Shown here in pieces: positions 1-7,303 of a DNA stretch of 23,784 nucleotides. Position numbers and translations under genes: made by a program. The notes beneath the pieces were generated by a model. That model was given only the letters and a program-made list of their open reading frames with translations. It did no database searches and was not told where the DNA came from. Within the stretch, counting starts at the first letter, position 1, and every line of letters begins with the position of its first letter. The DNA lies in the IMG/VR virus record IMGVR_UViG_3300032093_000839, positions 1 to 23,784 of that record; one strand, written 5' to 3'. The DNA is from a virus.

Positions 1-513
1 ACTAAAGAGAAAAATGATTACACCGTATTTGTGCTTGGTGGCCGCATTGGTGATTGTATTCACATTATTGATTATCGGCGCATGCGCGTCATGGGCAACC
101 TGGAAAAACTGGATGAACTAAAAGAACTTCTCAATGACTGGTGCATTGTTGGCCGCGATGAACAGGGCAACTACTTCCCAACATACTCAACATGTGATGT
201 ATGGTCTGAAGCCGTGCAGTACCAGGCATCTTTAGAGGCTGACTTCAAGCGTGTCTGCCTGAATGGCGATGGTCTTTTTAACTTGATCTGGCACCCGGTC
301 AAAGGATTTCGTGCGGATAAACTGGCTCGTTTCCGTGGCATCATGGGCCTGTTTGAAGACCGTAAGATTATCTTCAACAAGTACCGTAATTTTGACACTA
401 TGTTTGAAGAGCTTACCAACTTTGGTGTAAGTGGGCACGATGATTGCGTCGATTCACTGGTCTGGTTGGTTAACGGTCTAGCCAAAAAGAGCAATTTGCA
501 ATTTGATTACTAA
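1..513 (+). CDS. Terminase large subunit, C-terminal nuclease part (5' end outside window)
   Basis: The reading frame is open from base 1, so the gene begins upstream of the window; about 170 residues are visible. The large terminase is the motor and nuclease that cuts concatemeric DNA and drives it into the prohead through the portal. The visible part looks like the RNase H-fold nuclease domain: a strand-rich start with VLGGRIGDCIHIIDYRR, and near the end the acidic cluster GHDDCVDSLVW, which matches the last metal-binding aspartates of this family. The N-terminal ATPase domain cannot be seen. The position ahead of portal, scaffold and capsid genes fits the usual packaging-to-head gene order. 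An in-frame GTG at 31 could be mistaken for a start, but the homology-like sequence clearly continues upstream of it. Confidence 0.8.
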   Translation, partial: TKEKNDYTVFVLGGRIGDCIHIIDYRRMRVMGNLEKLDELKELLNDWCIVGRDEQGNYFPTYSTCDVWSEAVQYQASLEADFKRVCLNGDGLFNLIWHPVKGFRADKLARFRGIMGLFEDRKIIFNKYRNFDTMFEELTNFGVSGHDDCVDSLVWLVNGLAKKSNLQFDY

Positions 514-522
514 ACTTATAAT
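496..522 (+). promoter_or_regulatory. Possible promoter ahead of the 544 gene
   Basis: A perfect TATAAT lies at 517-522, 22 bases before the GTG at 544. A TTGCAA at 496-501 gives a short 15-base spacer. TTGATT at 503-508 sits only 8 bases upstream of the TATAAT, an arrangement that recurs at 7993 and 20795. The sequence supports a -10 element; the upstream element is uncertain. Confidence 0.35.
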
Positions 523-543
523 TAAAAGAAAAGCAATAGTTTT

Positions 544-837
544 GTGGGTCCGGAGTACTTAGCAATTGCATTCACGGCAGTTGTCTCTGCTGTAACAGGC
601 GGGTCCTGGGCCGCAAACAAAATTTTATATAGGGTTCACCAACGCTTGGTTCAGTTGTCAGACGACGTGATAGCGCAAGAAAATAAGCTGAATAGATTAC
701 AAGAGCAGATTGGGCGAATGCCGATGGACTACGTATTAAAGGTAGATTTTTTACGTGAGATCCAGGAAATGCACGATAACTTTCGACAAATTAACACTAA
801 GCTTGATAAGCTAATGGAAAAGCTTTTGTCAAAATGA
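544..837 (+). CDS. Small membrane-anchored coiled-coil protein, unknown function
   Basis: 97 residues from a GTG start. Residues 5-25 are hydrophobic (LAIAFTAVVSAVTGG), followed by small and aromatic residues and then a long charged heptad-like helix from about residue 30 to the end (LVQLSDDVIAQENKLNRLQ). This predicts one N-terminal membrane segment and a coiled coil on one side of the membrane. I do not recognise a family. Holins and spanin-like proteins can look like this, but so can unrelated phage membrane proteins, so no role is assigned. The Shine-Dalgarno is poor (AAAAG). The stop overlaps the next start by four bases (ATGA), so the two genes are probably translationally coupled. Confidence 0.6.
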   Translation: MGPEYLAIAFTAVVSAVTGGSWAANKILYRVHQRLVQLSDDVIAQENKLNRLQEQIGRMPMDYVLKVDFLREIQEMHDNFRQINTKLDKLMEKLLSK

Positions 838-1016
838 GCTACATTATTGAGGTCCAAGAAGATGAATTCGGTGATCAATTCATCACTCTTCCCGAAGAAA
901 TAACTGAAGAGCTTGGCTGGCAGGAAGGTGATATTCTTGAATGGAATTTAAAAGGGGATGGAATTGTATTGAGTAGACTGAATGAAATAGCTGGTTACGA
1001 AGTACTGGAGGATTGA
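834..1016 (+). CDS. AbrB/SpoVT-like swapped-hairpin protein
   Basis: 60 residues. The pattern FITLPEEITEELGWQEGDILEW is typical of the AbrB/MazE-type DNA-binding fold: a short strand, the LPEEI turn, a helix ending in LGW, then GD.LEW and a final strand (GDGIVLSRL). Family members are dimeric DNA-binding regulators or antitoxins. No toxin gene is adjacent, so an antitoxin role is unlikely and a small regulator or structural use is more plausible. It overlaps the previous gene by four bases and ends directly before the next ATG. Its last codons contain GGAGG (1007-1011), which is the ribosome-binding site of the following gene. Confidence 0.65.
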   Translation: MSYIIEVQEDEFGDQFITLPEEITEELGWQEGDILEWNLKGDGIVLSRLNEIAGYEVLED

Positions 1017-1328
1017 ATGGCTGGTTACTACGGTGGATACATGGGTAATGAAGCAGGTATGCAAGGCACCATTGCGGGTCGCCCTAGCTTTCAAATCCCT
1101 GGAGCCACACCCCAATATAAATTTCCGTATCTTCCGAACGAAGATCCAGAAAGAGTCCCTCTTCAACTAATCCCGCGCCCAGGTCAAGAACTTTTTCCTG
1201 TGCCAGGTTCACGCCCCAGGCTTCCCCAAGCAATGGGTGGAACTCCTCCTATGGGTAACGCAGGCTTTTTCCAAGGTCCTCAATACGGACAACAATTACC
1301 TCCTGGTTACGTTAAAACGGTTTCTTGA
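1017..1328 (+). CDS. Proline/glycine-rich small protein, unknown function
   Basis: 103 residues, low complexity and probably largely unstructured. It has a Gly/Tyr-rich start (MAGYYGGYMGNEAG), a Pro-rich middle (IPGATPQYKFPYLPNEDP, LIPRPGQELFPVPGSRPRLP) and a Gln/Gly-rich end. There is a strong Shine-Dalgarno, GGAGG, with a five-base gap to ATG 1017. It lies between the AbrB-like gene and the portal, in a tight run, so it is probably part of the head operon. I do not recognise a family. Confidence 0.6.
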   Translation: MAGYYGGYMGNEAGMQGTIAGRPSFQIPGATPQYKFPYLPNEDPERVPLQLIPRPGQELFPVPGSRPRLPQAMGGTPPMGNAGFFQGPQYGQQLPPGYVKTVS

Positions 1329-1474
1329 TGAAAAAGAAAAAACTGGTCAAAGAAGCTCTCAAGCACCCTGAGTTGTACACACCAGGGGAGTTGGCTTACT
1401 TTGACCGGTGGTTGTGGCATAAGAAACAAAAGAAAGCTGCTAAGATCAATACAGATAAAGAGGCTGATACTTAA
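1328..1474 (+). CDS. Small basic protein (48 aa), unknown function
   Basis: The frame starts at ATG 1328, overlapping the previous stop (TGATG), and ends with a TAA that overlaps the portal start (TAATG). It encodes a Lys-rich start (MKKKKLVKEALKHPELY), a central TPGELAYFDRWLWHKKQKK and a charged tail. One-base overlaps on both sides are strong evidence that this is a real gene translated by re-initiation. The basic and aromatic make-up could fit nucleic-acid binding, but no function is recognised. Confidence 0.65.
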   Translation: MKKKKLVKEALKHPELYTPGELAYFDRWLWHKKQKKAAKINTDKEADT

Positions 1475-3771
1475 TGGCTGCCGACGCTAAATCAAGGCTC
1501 AACGAAATTATTACTGCCTATATCGACAAAGATAGTTCCACTGTCGTCGATACGGGCGTTGTGGCCTCGCATTTGGCGCAGATGAAATTATTCGGCATCC
1601 GCCAGGGTGTTGAGTTCTTCCCCAGCCAGGACAATTTTGGAAATCAACGCAAAGATTTTATCGACCGTGTAATCAAATACAACCAAATTGATGCACGCCT
1701 GGATTCAATCTGGGATTATTTCTTGTGTGATGGAAAAGGTCTGTTCTACATTAGGCCTACAAAAATTAACTATCGCATCTACTACTTCCGCGAGCATGAG
1801 TACCGCACGTTCTACAACGTAGACGGTGACCTGGAAGAGGTGGTGATCATCTACAGCTACAAGGTGCGTCGCCCTGGTGGCTTTGGAGCCGAAATAGCAC
1901 AGACAAATATTACCGGCAAAACGCTTGGTGACGGTCAGGCTTCAAGGCGTTACATCAGGCTTTCGATTAAGCGTGACGAAATCAAAGAAACTCACGCAGA
2001 AGGTGAATTATCTTTTGACATGCCGGACTATGCAGTCTCCGGTAAAACAAAATTGTTAAAAAATACGCTCGGTTTTATTCCTTGCGTTGAGATCTTCAAT
2101 AACCCCAAAGGCTTTGCTAACGACGGTGTTGGCGAGTTTGATGCATTAGCCAATCACATCGTCACGCATGACGAAATGGTTCGCACCATGCGCAAGAACG
2201 TTCAGTTCTTTGGTAACCCCACACTACTGTCATCTCGTCCCAAGACGGACTTGATTGAGGCAGGTGGTGATTCTACGGTACAGCGTCCTTCTATTGCAGC
2301 AAACTCTGGCTTCACCAGCCCTGCATCCTTGAGTGCTTCGATGTTCAAGGCTGATCCCGTCAGTCGTGGCGTTGATGGACAGATTCGAGTGCCAAGGATC
2401 ATTGCAAACCTGGAGCCGAATGACCGTGTTGGTTACATTGTTCCAGATGCAATCACTGGTGACCAAAATCAATTTGCCCGTCAGTATCGCGAAGAAATTC
2501 GCACTGCACTTGGCGGTGTGGATGAACTGTCAATTTCAGCTGGTGTTACCGCAACTGAATACAAGTCACTATTTGGTCGTGTATCAGCAACATCCAAGAA
2601 AAAAGCAAATGCTATTTACACGTATGGCATCTGCCGCTGCCTTGAGTTAATTATTTATCAAGAAGAACAACTCTTCCGTCAATCGTTGGCGGCTGCAGCA
2701 GGTATTGAAAAGCCAGTTGATCTTCCTGTTGATGCACCAGAAGAAGAAATTGCTGCCTACAGGGAAGCAATGAAAATCTTCAATGATCAAGTCAAAGAGA
2801 TTATGATGGCTTGCGTGGAAACAAAAATGATTCCGCCAGGCGTTCTTGGGTTAATCCCCGATGGCGATGTCACGATGCTTTGGCGTTGGACAGGTCCTGT
2901 GTACGAGGAAACCACTCAGGACACACTTAATAATTCTATTGTGGTTCGCAACCTACAAGAATTAGGTGTTGATAGCATTGAAGCACTGAAATACCTCTTT
3001 CCGTCTAAGACGGATGAGGAGCGGGCCGAGATGTTATCTGGGTTCCCGTTCAGGATGGTGAATGAATTGCAGAATGCTTATTCTCAATTCGCCAAATTGG
3101 TGGGGGGGATGATGCAGACTCCTCACCCTCAATCACCAGACTTACCGATGGCTGCTGATCCTCGTCTGGATCTGACACCCTATCTGTATCGAACCTTAGA
3201 AGCTTTACAAAAGGAGATGAGTTATGCAGGACGCTACCGTCCAATCGATCCCACAGACGAGCCAAGCACCAGCAGCAGTAGCCCCAAGCAGCTACGTGAT
3301 GGCGGCACCGGCACCTCAGGCGGCACCGGCCAGCTACCAGGCAGCTCCAGTGGCTTATCAGGTGGGTACCAGCTACCCCCAAGCAGTACCACAGGCGAAC
3401 CCCAGCTACCAATCCGCCCCTACTCAGTACGCCCCCCAATCCCAACCGGCGGAACAGGCGGGGAACCCGTGGGAATCGGCGTTCAACAAGGTGGTGAATC
3501 TTCTGAGCGCACCAGTTCAATCCCCGTTCCAGGGAGCACCCTCGCAGGTGCCGACACAGTATACCCCGGCGAACTACGGACAAGTCAGCAGCCCAGCTAC
3601 GCAACAATCGGCTCCCCAGACTTGGTCGCCCAGCCAGGATTACTCTCCCAATTATTCCCAAACCTCTTCCAGTCCCTCACTGGAGCAGATCGCGGATTAC
3701 CTGGGGATGGGGCAGGAAAGCCGCCAAGTAATCGACGCGTTCGGAATCGAGGCACCCGCCGTACTAAATAA
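1474..3771 (+). CDS. Portal protein
   Basis: 765 residues. Portals form the dodecameric ring at one capsid vertex through which DNA enters and leaves. Support: gene order (terminase, then portal, scaffold, capsid), length, and portal-like sequence. The first 150 residues hold the clip/wing-like start (VASHLAQMKLFGIRQGVEFF), then YFLCDGKGLFYIRPTKINYRIYYF; the middle has a stretch resembling portal core regions, with FARQYREEIRTALGGVDELS at about 330-350. From residue 584 to the end the sequence turns into Gly/Ser/Pro/Thr low complexity with a basic tail (RRVRNRGTRRTK). This part overlaps the scaffold-like gene in another frame for 548 bases. The real portal fold probably ends near residue 590; the rest may be an extension created by loss of a stop. 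Confidence 0.8.
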   Translation: MAADAKSRLNEIITAYIDKDSSTVVDTGVVASHLAQMKLFGIRQGVEFFPSQDNFGNQRKDFIDRVIKYNQIDARLDSIWDYFLCDGKGLFYIRPTKINYRIYYFREHEYRTFYNVDGDLEEVVIIYSYKVRRPGGFGAEIAQTNITGKTLGDGQASRRYIRLSIKRDEIKETHAEGELSFDMPDYAVSGKTKLLKNTLGFIPCVEIFNNPKGFANDGVGEFDALANHIVTHDEMVRTMRKNVQFFGNPTLLSSRPKTDLIEAGGDSTVQRPSIAANSGFTSPASLSASMFKADPVSRGVDGQIRVPRIIANLEPNDRVGYIVPDAITGDQNQFARQYREEIRTALGGVDELSISAGVTATEYKSLFGRVSATSKKKANAIYTYGICRCLELIIYQEEQLFRQSLAAAAGIEKPVDLPVDAPEEEIAAYREAMKIFNDQVKEIMMACVETKMIPPGVLGLIPDGDVTMLWRWTGPVYEETTQDTLNNSIVVRNLQELGVDSIEALKYLFPSKTDEERAEMLSGFPFRMVNELQNAYSQFAKLVGGMMQTPHPQSPDLPMAADPRLDLTPYLYRTLEALQKEMSYAGRYRPIDPTDEPSTSSSSPKQLRDGGTGTSGGTGQLPGSSSGLSGGYQLPPSSTTGEPQLPIRPYSVRPPIPTGGTGGEPVGIGVQQGGESSERTSSIPVPGSTLAGADTVYPGELRTSQQPSYATIGSPDLVAQPGLLSQLFPNLFQSLTGADRGLPGDGAGKPPSNRRVRNRGTRRTK

Positions 3772-4195
3772 CTACGCCCTTCAACTTGAAGGGATGCTTG
3801 ATAGTGCTGTTGCCTGGGGCGAGCGTGCTCAAAACTTAATCGCTGGCTATGCCAACTTTGCGGTCAACGAGCACCAAGAGAACCTGGCCTACAACGAGAT
3901 TCTTACCAATCCCGATGTACTCAGCGACTACACCCTGAAGTTCTTTGGTCCTGAAGGTCCGTACCCCGTGTACGAAAACGAAGCAGAACTGGAGACCCGT
4001 GGCTATCCCACCACTTCTGCTTATGGCCAAGTTGGTGAGTTTCCCGCTCCTCCCGCAGCAGCTGCTCCTCAGCAACCTGAAAACTTCTGGGGCAACTTCA
4101 GCGAGATCATGAACCGTGATCCCCAGAACGCCTGGCGCGTCCTGAACCAAGCTCAGCCTGCCACTGTTGCAAACAAACTGTTTGTGATGGAGTGA
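3224..4195 (+). CDS. Probable scaffold/head-assembly protein
   Basis: 323 residues. It is called by position between portal and capsid gene and by composition: residues 1-150 are Ala/Pro/Gln/Ser/Tyr-rich and repetitive (APQAAPASYQAAPVAYQ), while the second half is helical and charged with a conserved look (LEQIADYLGMGQESRQVI, NEILTNPDVLSDYTLKFFG). Scaffolds fill the prohead during assembly and then leave. The start is well supported: AAAGGAG stands about eight bases before ATG 3224. The first 182 residues are encoded in a different frame from the portal C-terminus. An internal virion protein is an alternative role. Confidence 0.6.
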   Translation: MQDATVQSIPQTSQAPAAVAPSSYVMAAPAPQAAPASYQAAPVAYQVGTSYPQAVPQANPSYQSAPTQYAPQSQPAEQAGNPWESAFNKVVNLLSAPVQSPFQGAPSQVPTQYTPANYGQVSSPATQQSAPQTWSPSQDYSPNYSQTSSSPSLEQIADYLGMGQESRQVIDAFGIEAPAVLNNYALQLEGMLDSAVAWGERAQNLIAGYANFAVNEHQENLAYNEILTNPDVLSDYTLKFFGPEGPYPVYENEAELETRGYPTTSAYGQVGEFPAPPAAAAPQQPENFWGNFSEIMNRDPQNAWRVLNQAQPATVANKLFVME

Positions 4196-4199
4196 GGCC

Positions 4200-4682
4200 A
4201 TGCCTGTTGCTGGTAAATACGGACAAGTATTAAACGCAGCAGCGAAGAACCCTGCCGGCGCCTTGAGAGCTTCTGCTTTAGGTGCCGGTCTTCTTGGTGC
4301 AACAGGCTCTGTTATTGGAAACTTAACAGACAAAGAACAAGGCGAGGGCCCTCTTCGTATTCTTGACGAAGCAGCAAATGCCGGAACCCTTGCAGCTATC
4401 CCCGGTTTAGTTCCTGGTTTTGCTGCCGCCGCTCTTGGTTCGTTGCGGCAACCGGGTATGGCACGTAAAGCAGTGAACGCTGCTGGTTCTGCGGCAAACA
4501 TACGTCGTGGTATTGCAAATCAAACAGCATTAGCTACGGCAGCTATTCCGGTTGCTGCTGGACTTGGCGGATTGATGGGCGGTGGCTCTTCTAATTTGTA
4601 CAACGCCATCGGCATTCCTGGTTTCCAAGCAGGAATTAACCCTGAAGCTGCGAACGGTTCCAGTAATATGCAGTACGTCTAA
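4200..4682 (+). CDS. Ala/Gly-rich hydrophobic protein, probably virion-associated
   Basis: 160 residues rich in Ala, Gly and Leu. Several hydrophobic stretches could insert in or disturb membranes (SALGAGLLGATGSVIG, AAIPGLVPGFAAAALGSL, ATAAIPVAAGLGGLMGG), separated by Arg/Lys-containing linkers. This amphipathic, glycine-zipper-like make-up recalls minor virion or ejection proteins, but no family is recognised. It starts four bases after the scaffold gene stop with weak Shine-Dalgarno GGAGTGAGG across that stop, so it is in the same operon, just ahead of the capsid gene. Confidence 0.55.
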   Translation: MPVAGKYGQVLNAAAKNPAGALRASALGAGLLGATGSVIGNLTDKEQGEGPLRILDEAANAGTLAAIPGLVPGFAAAALGSLRQPGMARKAVNAAGSAANIRRGIANQTALATAAIPVAAGLGGLMGGGSSNLYNAIGIPGFQAGINPEAANGSSNMQYV

Positions 4683-4711
4683 TTTTGTATTCTTAACTAA
4701 AAATTAGATCC

Positions 4712-4720
4712 TGCTAAAAT
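4712..4720 (+). promoter_or_regulatory. Extended -10 element ahead of capsid gene
   Basis: TG-C-TAAAAT fits an extended -10 box (TGnTAnnnT) that can work without a -35. Transcription would start near 4727, within the inverted repeat, giving a leader of about 65 bases before the capsid GTG at 4794. Confidence 0.35.
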
Positions 4721-4748
4721 TTGTCTTAGATAAGACAAAAACTTGTCT
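4720..4748 (+). promoter_or_regulatory. Nested inverted repeats in the capsid gene leader
   Basis: TTTGTCTTA (4720-4728) is the exact reverse complement of TAAGACAAA (4731-4739). The second arm also contains AGACAA (4733-4738), which can pair with TTGTCT at 4743-4748. The two hairpins cannot form at once. They could be mutually exclusive RNA stems or three half-sites for a DNA-binding protein. No T-run follows, so a simple terminator is unlikely. Confidence 0.5.
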
Positions 4749-4793
4749 AAATCTTTCACCCACAAGTCCCGCGACTCTGGAGGATATTAAAAA

Positions 4794-5960
4794 GTGTTTC
4801 TTGATAACGATTTCCCAAAAATTTTGGGTGCGGAACTTTACCGTCCCCACCCTGCTTACATTGCCGAGATGGCTGTGGAGCCCGTGGTTGTCCACGACTT
4901 CACCCGCCAACCCGGTCAAACCGTTCAGTTAGACCGCTACAAGTTCTGGGGTACCCCTGGTACTAAGGACAGCCGTGAGCGTATTGCCGACCAAACCATC
5001 GGTACCGCTAACAGCCGTAACATCACCAAGGAGAAAGTCCTGGTGGTGCTTAAGGAATACACCGGTCCTGCAGACCCCGGCGATCCGACCCAGCCCTCAA
5101 CCTTCAAGATTGCTCGTGAAACCCTGATTACCGCCCAGCGTCTGCTGCTGGACACCGGTAACCTGAACATGTTCCACCAGTCCATCGGTAGCCTGACGCT
5201 GCTGGATGACTACCGTCGTTGGCGCGACCGCGTGTTCATTGATGAACTCGCCAAAGCTGAAGCCAATGGTGCCGCGTCTACCACCCAAGGTGGTTACTAC
5301 TTCCCTGGTGGCAAAGTTAAGGATTCTTCTGGTCGTATTGCTTACACCTCTACTGAGTACGACAACGAAGTTCAACAGTTCCAGGTGCGTACTGACCTGC
5401 TGACCGTTGTTAAGGACCTGCGCAAGCGCAACGTTCCTACTTACGCTGATGGTCTGTATCGCTGCATCTGCGATCCTACCTTCATGATGCACCTGCGTCG
5501 TGACCCCGACTTCCGTGAGATTGCCCGTTATGCTGGCAACCCCGGTCAGGGCATGTACATGGGCAACCCCGGCATGCCTAACAATGCCAGCTTCTACATG
5601 GGTCCCCAAGCTGGTCAGGGCTACTTCCTGGCTGGTGAACCCGTCATGCCGACTGGTGTGCAGTTTGAAGGCGTTAAGTTCTTCGAGTCGACCAACTTCC
5701 CGACCAAGAACATCAATACCTCCTTCGCTGGTACTGGTGGTACCTACGCTTCCAAGGAAGTGGCTCAGGGTTACTTCTTCGGTCCTCAAGCCATTGGCGT
5801 TGGTATCGGCGGTCCGAACGCTCAGGTGCTCATCAACAACAACGATGACTTTAGCCGTTTCATCATCCTTATCTGGCAACTGTACGCCGGCTTCGAAATC
5901 CTGAACAAGGACTTTGTGACCACCGCGTTCAGCTATGTGCAAGATGACGGCACCATCTGA
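4794..5960 (+). CDS. Major capsid protein (HK97-type fold likely)
   Basis: 388 residues from a GTG start with a very good Shine-Dalgarno (TGGAGGA at 4778-4784, ten-base gap). It forms the icosahedral shell. Support: position after the scaffold; length; an N-terminal arm-like part, then PVVVHDFTRQPGQTVQLDRY, which resembles the strand-rich entry of phage coat proteins; a helix near LDDYRRWRDRVFIDELAKA; and late strands near ICDPTFMMHLRRDPDFREI. Codon choice is strongly biased to C-ending codons compared with neighbours, as expected for the most highly expressed virion gene. No cleaved pro-domain is evident. The leader carries its own promoter-like element and inverted repeats. Confidence 0.75.
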   Translation: MFLDNDFPKILGAELYRPHPAYIAEMAVEPVVVHDFTRQPGQTVQLDRYKFWGTPGTKDSRERIADQTIGTANSRNITKEKVLVVLKEYTGPADPGDPTQPSTFKIARETLITAQRLLLDTGNLNMFHQSIGSLTLLDDYRRWRDRVFIDELAKAEANGAASTTQGGYYFPGGKVKDSSGRIAYTSTEYDNEVQQFQVRTDLLTVVKDLRKRNVPTYADGLYRCICDPTFMMHLRRDPDFREIARYAGNPGQGMYMGNPGMPNNASFYMGPQAGQGYFLAGEPVMPTGVQFEGVKFFESTNFPTKNINTSFAGTGGTYASKEVAQGYFFGPQAIGVGIGGPNAQVLINNNDDFSRFIILIWQLYAGFEILNKDFVTTAFSYVQDDGTI

Positions 5961-5994
5961 TCAATAAATAATAACTAAACTATAGGAAAAATAA

Positions 5995-6795
5995 ATGACC
6001 TATTTGTCCGCTAAGAAAATCTATCCCGGCAACTGGGCTGAACCCCTGAACGGCTGGTATAAGAACATTGATGTCGTTGCTGACGGCACTAATGACTACT
6101 CCAAGGGCGGCCCTACTTCGGTGCTGGCCATCCCTGGCTATCGCTACTTCCAGCAGCGTGGTTATGTCCCTGTGACGACCACCTCTGGTTCTGGCGTTGT
6201 TGCTGCTGATGTGATTGTTCCCTCGCCTTACCGCCAGGACGACACCCGTCCCGACATCACTGGCATGGTGATCTCTGGTTCTAGCACACTGCCTGCTTAT
6301 GTGTATCGCACCGCGATCTCCGTTGCTTCTGGTTGGGGCGATGGCCGCGTGGCTTCTGGTGTGTATGCCGCTACCGGTAACGTGATCTCGTTCGGTCGCG
6401 TAAGCTCCAACAACCCCACTGCTGCTTCTGGCGTGGGCGAAGGTGTGATTCAGGCCAACCTGACCTCCACCGTTTCCGGCAGCCAAGTAGGCGAAATCTA
6501 CTTTGCTGGTGGCACCGCTGGCTATGGCACCAACCCCTTCCTGACCATCACCGGCGCCACCGGTGTTGCTCCTGGCACTGTTAACTACTCTGCCACTGCA
6601 TCCACCACCCTCAAGGTGTTCGCCAAGGAAACCGCTAACAGCACCACTACTTCCGGTGGCTTCTACATCTCCAGTGGTGATGCAAGTGCTGGCCGCACCG
6701 GTTACCTGGTTGTGGAAGTGTGCTACATCCAGCCTGACGAAGCTCCTGGTTACGAAGATATTGACGGCTACCTGACTGGTCGCACTGTCAGCTGA
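5995..6795 (+). CDS. Abundant virion protein, probably capsid decoration
   Basis: 266 residues starting at ATG with AGGA seven bases upstream. It is rich in Gly, Ser, Thr, Val and Tyr, with beta-strand patterning throughout (YVYRTAISVASGWGDGRVAS, TGYLVVEVCYIQPDEAPGYE), few Lys and no long helices. It shares the C-ending codon bias of the capsid gene, which implies equally high expression. A beta-rich, highly expressed protein directly after the capsid gene is most often a decoration/cement or fibre-type protein. The family is not recognised and the role is inferred from position, composition and codon use. Confidence 0.55.
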   Translation: MTYLSAKKIYPGNWAEPLNGWYKNIDVVADGTNDYSKGGPTSVLAIPGYRYFQQRGYVPVTTTSGSGVVAADVIVPSPYRQDDTRPDITGMVISGSSTLPAYVYRTAISVASGWGDGRVASGVYAATGNVISFGRVSSNNPTAASGVGEGVIQANLTSTVSGSQVGEIYFAGGTAGYGTNPFLTITGATGVAPGTVNYSATASTTLKVFAKETANSTTTSGGFYISSGDASAGRTGYLVVEVCYIQPDEAPGYEDIDGYLTGRTVS

Positions 6796-6807
6796 TTAGG
6801 GTAAACT

Positions 6808-6834
6808 AGGACCAGAGATTAATTCCCTGGTCCT
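6808..6834 (+). promoter_or_regulatory. Perfect 8-bp inverted repeat just before a start codon
   Basis: AGGACCAG (6808-6815) and CTGGTCCT (6827-6834) are exact reverse complements with an 11-base loop. The stem ends one base before ATG 6836. No Shine-Dalgarno lies inside the usual window, but AGGG at 6798-6801 lies before the stem; looping out the stem would leave a seven-base gap to the ATG. There is no T-run, so it is not a typical terminator. Confidence 0.6.
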
Positions 6835-6835
6835 T

Positions 6836-7246
6836 ATGTTGTATCAGCACAAAAAAACTGGCGCACGTGTCAAGGTTGTAAGCGAATGGGATAACGGTGA
6901 TTGGTTCATGGTCGAAGACCAAGACGGTCGCCTTTATACCGTTTACAAGACAGAGATTGAGCTTGATGAATCTGCTACTAAAAAAGTAAAGACTCTTCAA
7001 GTTAAAGATCGTGCAGCACAAGAAGAGCCACGCACCTTCCCTCCCGATACCCGGCTAAATGTAAATTCAGCCACCGCCCAAATGATCGCTGATCACATTA
7101 AAGGCATTGGTCTGAAGACTGCTCGGGAAATTAAAGATCTTCAGATGTCTTTATCGGGTGAAAGATTTAACAGTCTTGAGCAGTTAAAGCAAATTAAACG
7201 GGTGGATTGGAATGCTGTAATGGCCGCTGATCTGATTAGGGTTTGA
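6836..7246 (+). CDS. Helix-hairpin-helix DNA-binding protein
   Basis: 136 residues in two parts. Residues 1-45 look like a small beta-barrel of SH3/KOW type (TGARVKVVSEWDNGDWFMVE, GRLYTVYKTEIEL). Residues 74-125 match the ComEA-type helix-hairpin-helix repeat: LNVNSATAQMIADHIKGIG, KTAREIKDL, then FNSLEQLKQIKRVDW. HhH pairs bind DNA backbone without sequence specificity. Placed between capsid proteins and the next virion genes, it may contact packaged DNA or the head-tail junction, but that is inference. Translation may depend on the hairpin at 6808-6834. A strong terminator follows 16 bases after the stop. Confidence 0.75.
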   Translation: MLYQHKKTGARVKVVSEWDNGDWFMVEDQDGRLYTVYKTEIELDESATKKVKTLQVKDRAAQEEPRTFPPDTRLNVNSATAQMIADHIKGIGLKTAREIKDLQMSLSGERFNSLEQLKQIKRVDWNAVMAADLIRV

Positions 7247-7262
7247 TTCTCATCTCAAGTAG

Positions 7263-7292
7263 CCCTCGGGAAACCGAGGGTTTTCTTGTCTT
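7263..7292 (+). terminator. Rho-independent terminator closing the capsid operon
   Basis: CCCTCGG (7263-7269), loop GAAA, CCGAGGG (7274-7280), then TTTTCTTGTCTT. A perfect GC-rich seven-base stem with a stable GNRA-type loop and a T-rich tail is a classic intrinsic terminator. Genes beyond it need their own promoter or read-through. Confidence 0.9.
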
Positions 7293-7297
7293 AAAAT
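7286..7297 (+). promoter_or_regulatory. -10-like element placing transcription start at the next ATG
   Basis: TAAAAT at 7292-7297 lies six bases before ATG 7304, so initiation seven bases downstream would give a leaderless message; no Shine-Dalgarno is present. The overlapping TTGTCTTA (7286-7293) is the same octamer found before the capsid gene at 4721-4728. No good -35 is visible because the terminator stem occupies that space. Confidence 0.3.
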
Positions 7298-7303
7298 ACA
7301 AGC

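Noticed and set aside
834-1016. Toxin-antitoxin pair built on the AbrB-like protein
   Set aside because: No toxin-like neighbour; the flanking genes are a coiled-coil membrane protein and a Pro-rich protein in the head operon.
3050-3661. 203-codon open frame on the minus strand
   Set aside because: Lies antisense to portal and scaffold in low-complexity GC-rich DNA where stops are scarce; the translated protein is Arg/Leu/Cys-rich without family features and no ribosome-binding site fits.
5097-5942. 281-codon open frame on the minus strand
   Set aside because: Exact shadow of the capsid gene, explained by its strong C-ending codon bias; no plausible protein features.
6808-6840. Terminator after the decoration gene
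   Set aside because: The stem is perfect but is followed by TATGTTG rather than a T-run, and it abuts a start codon; a translational role fits better.
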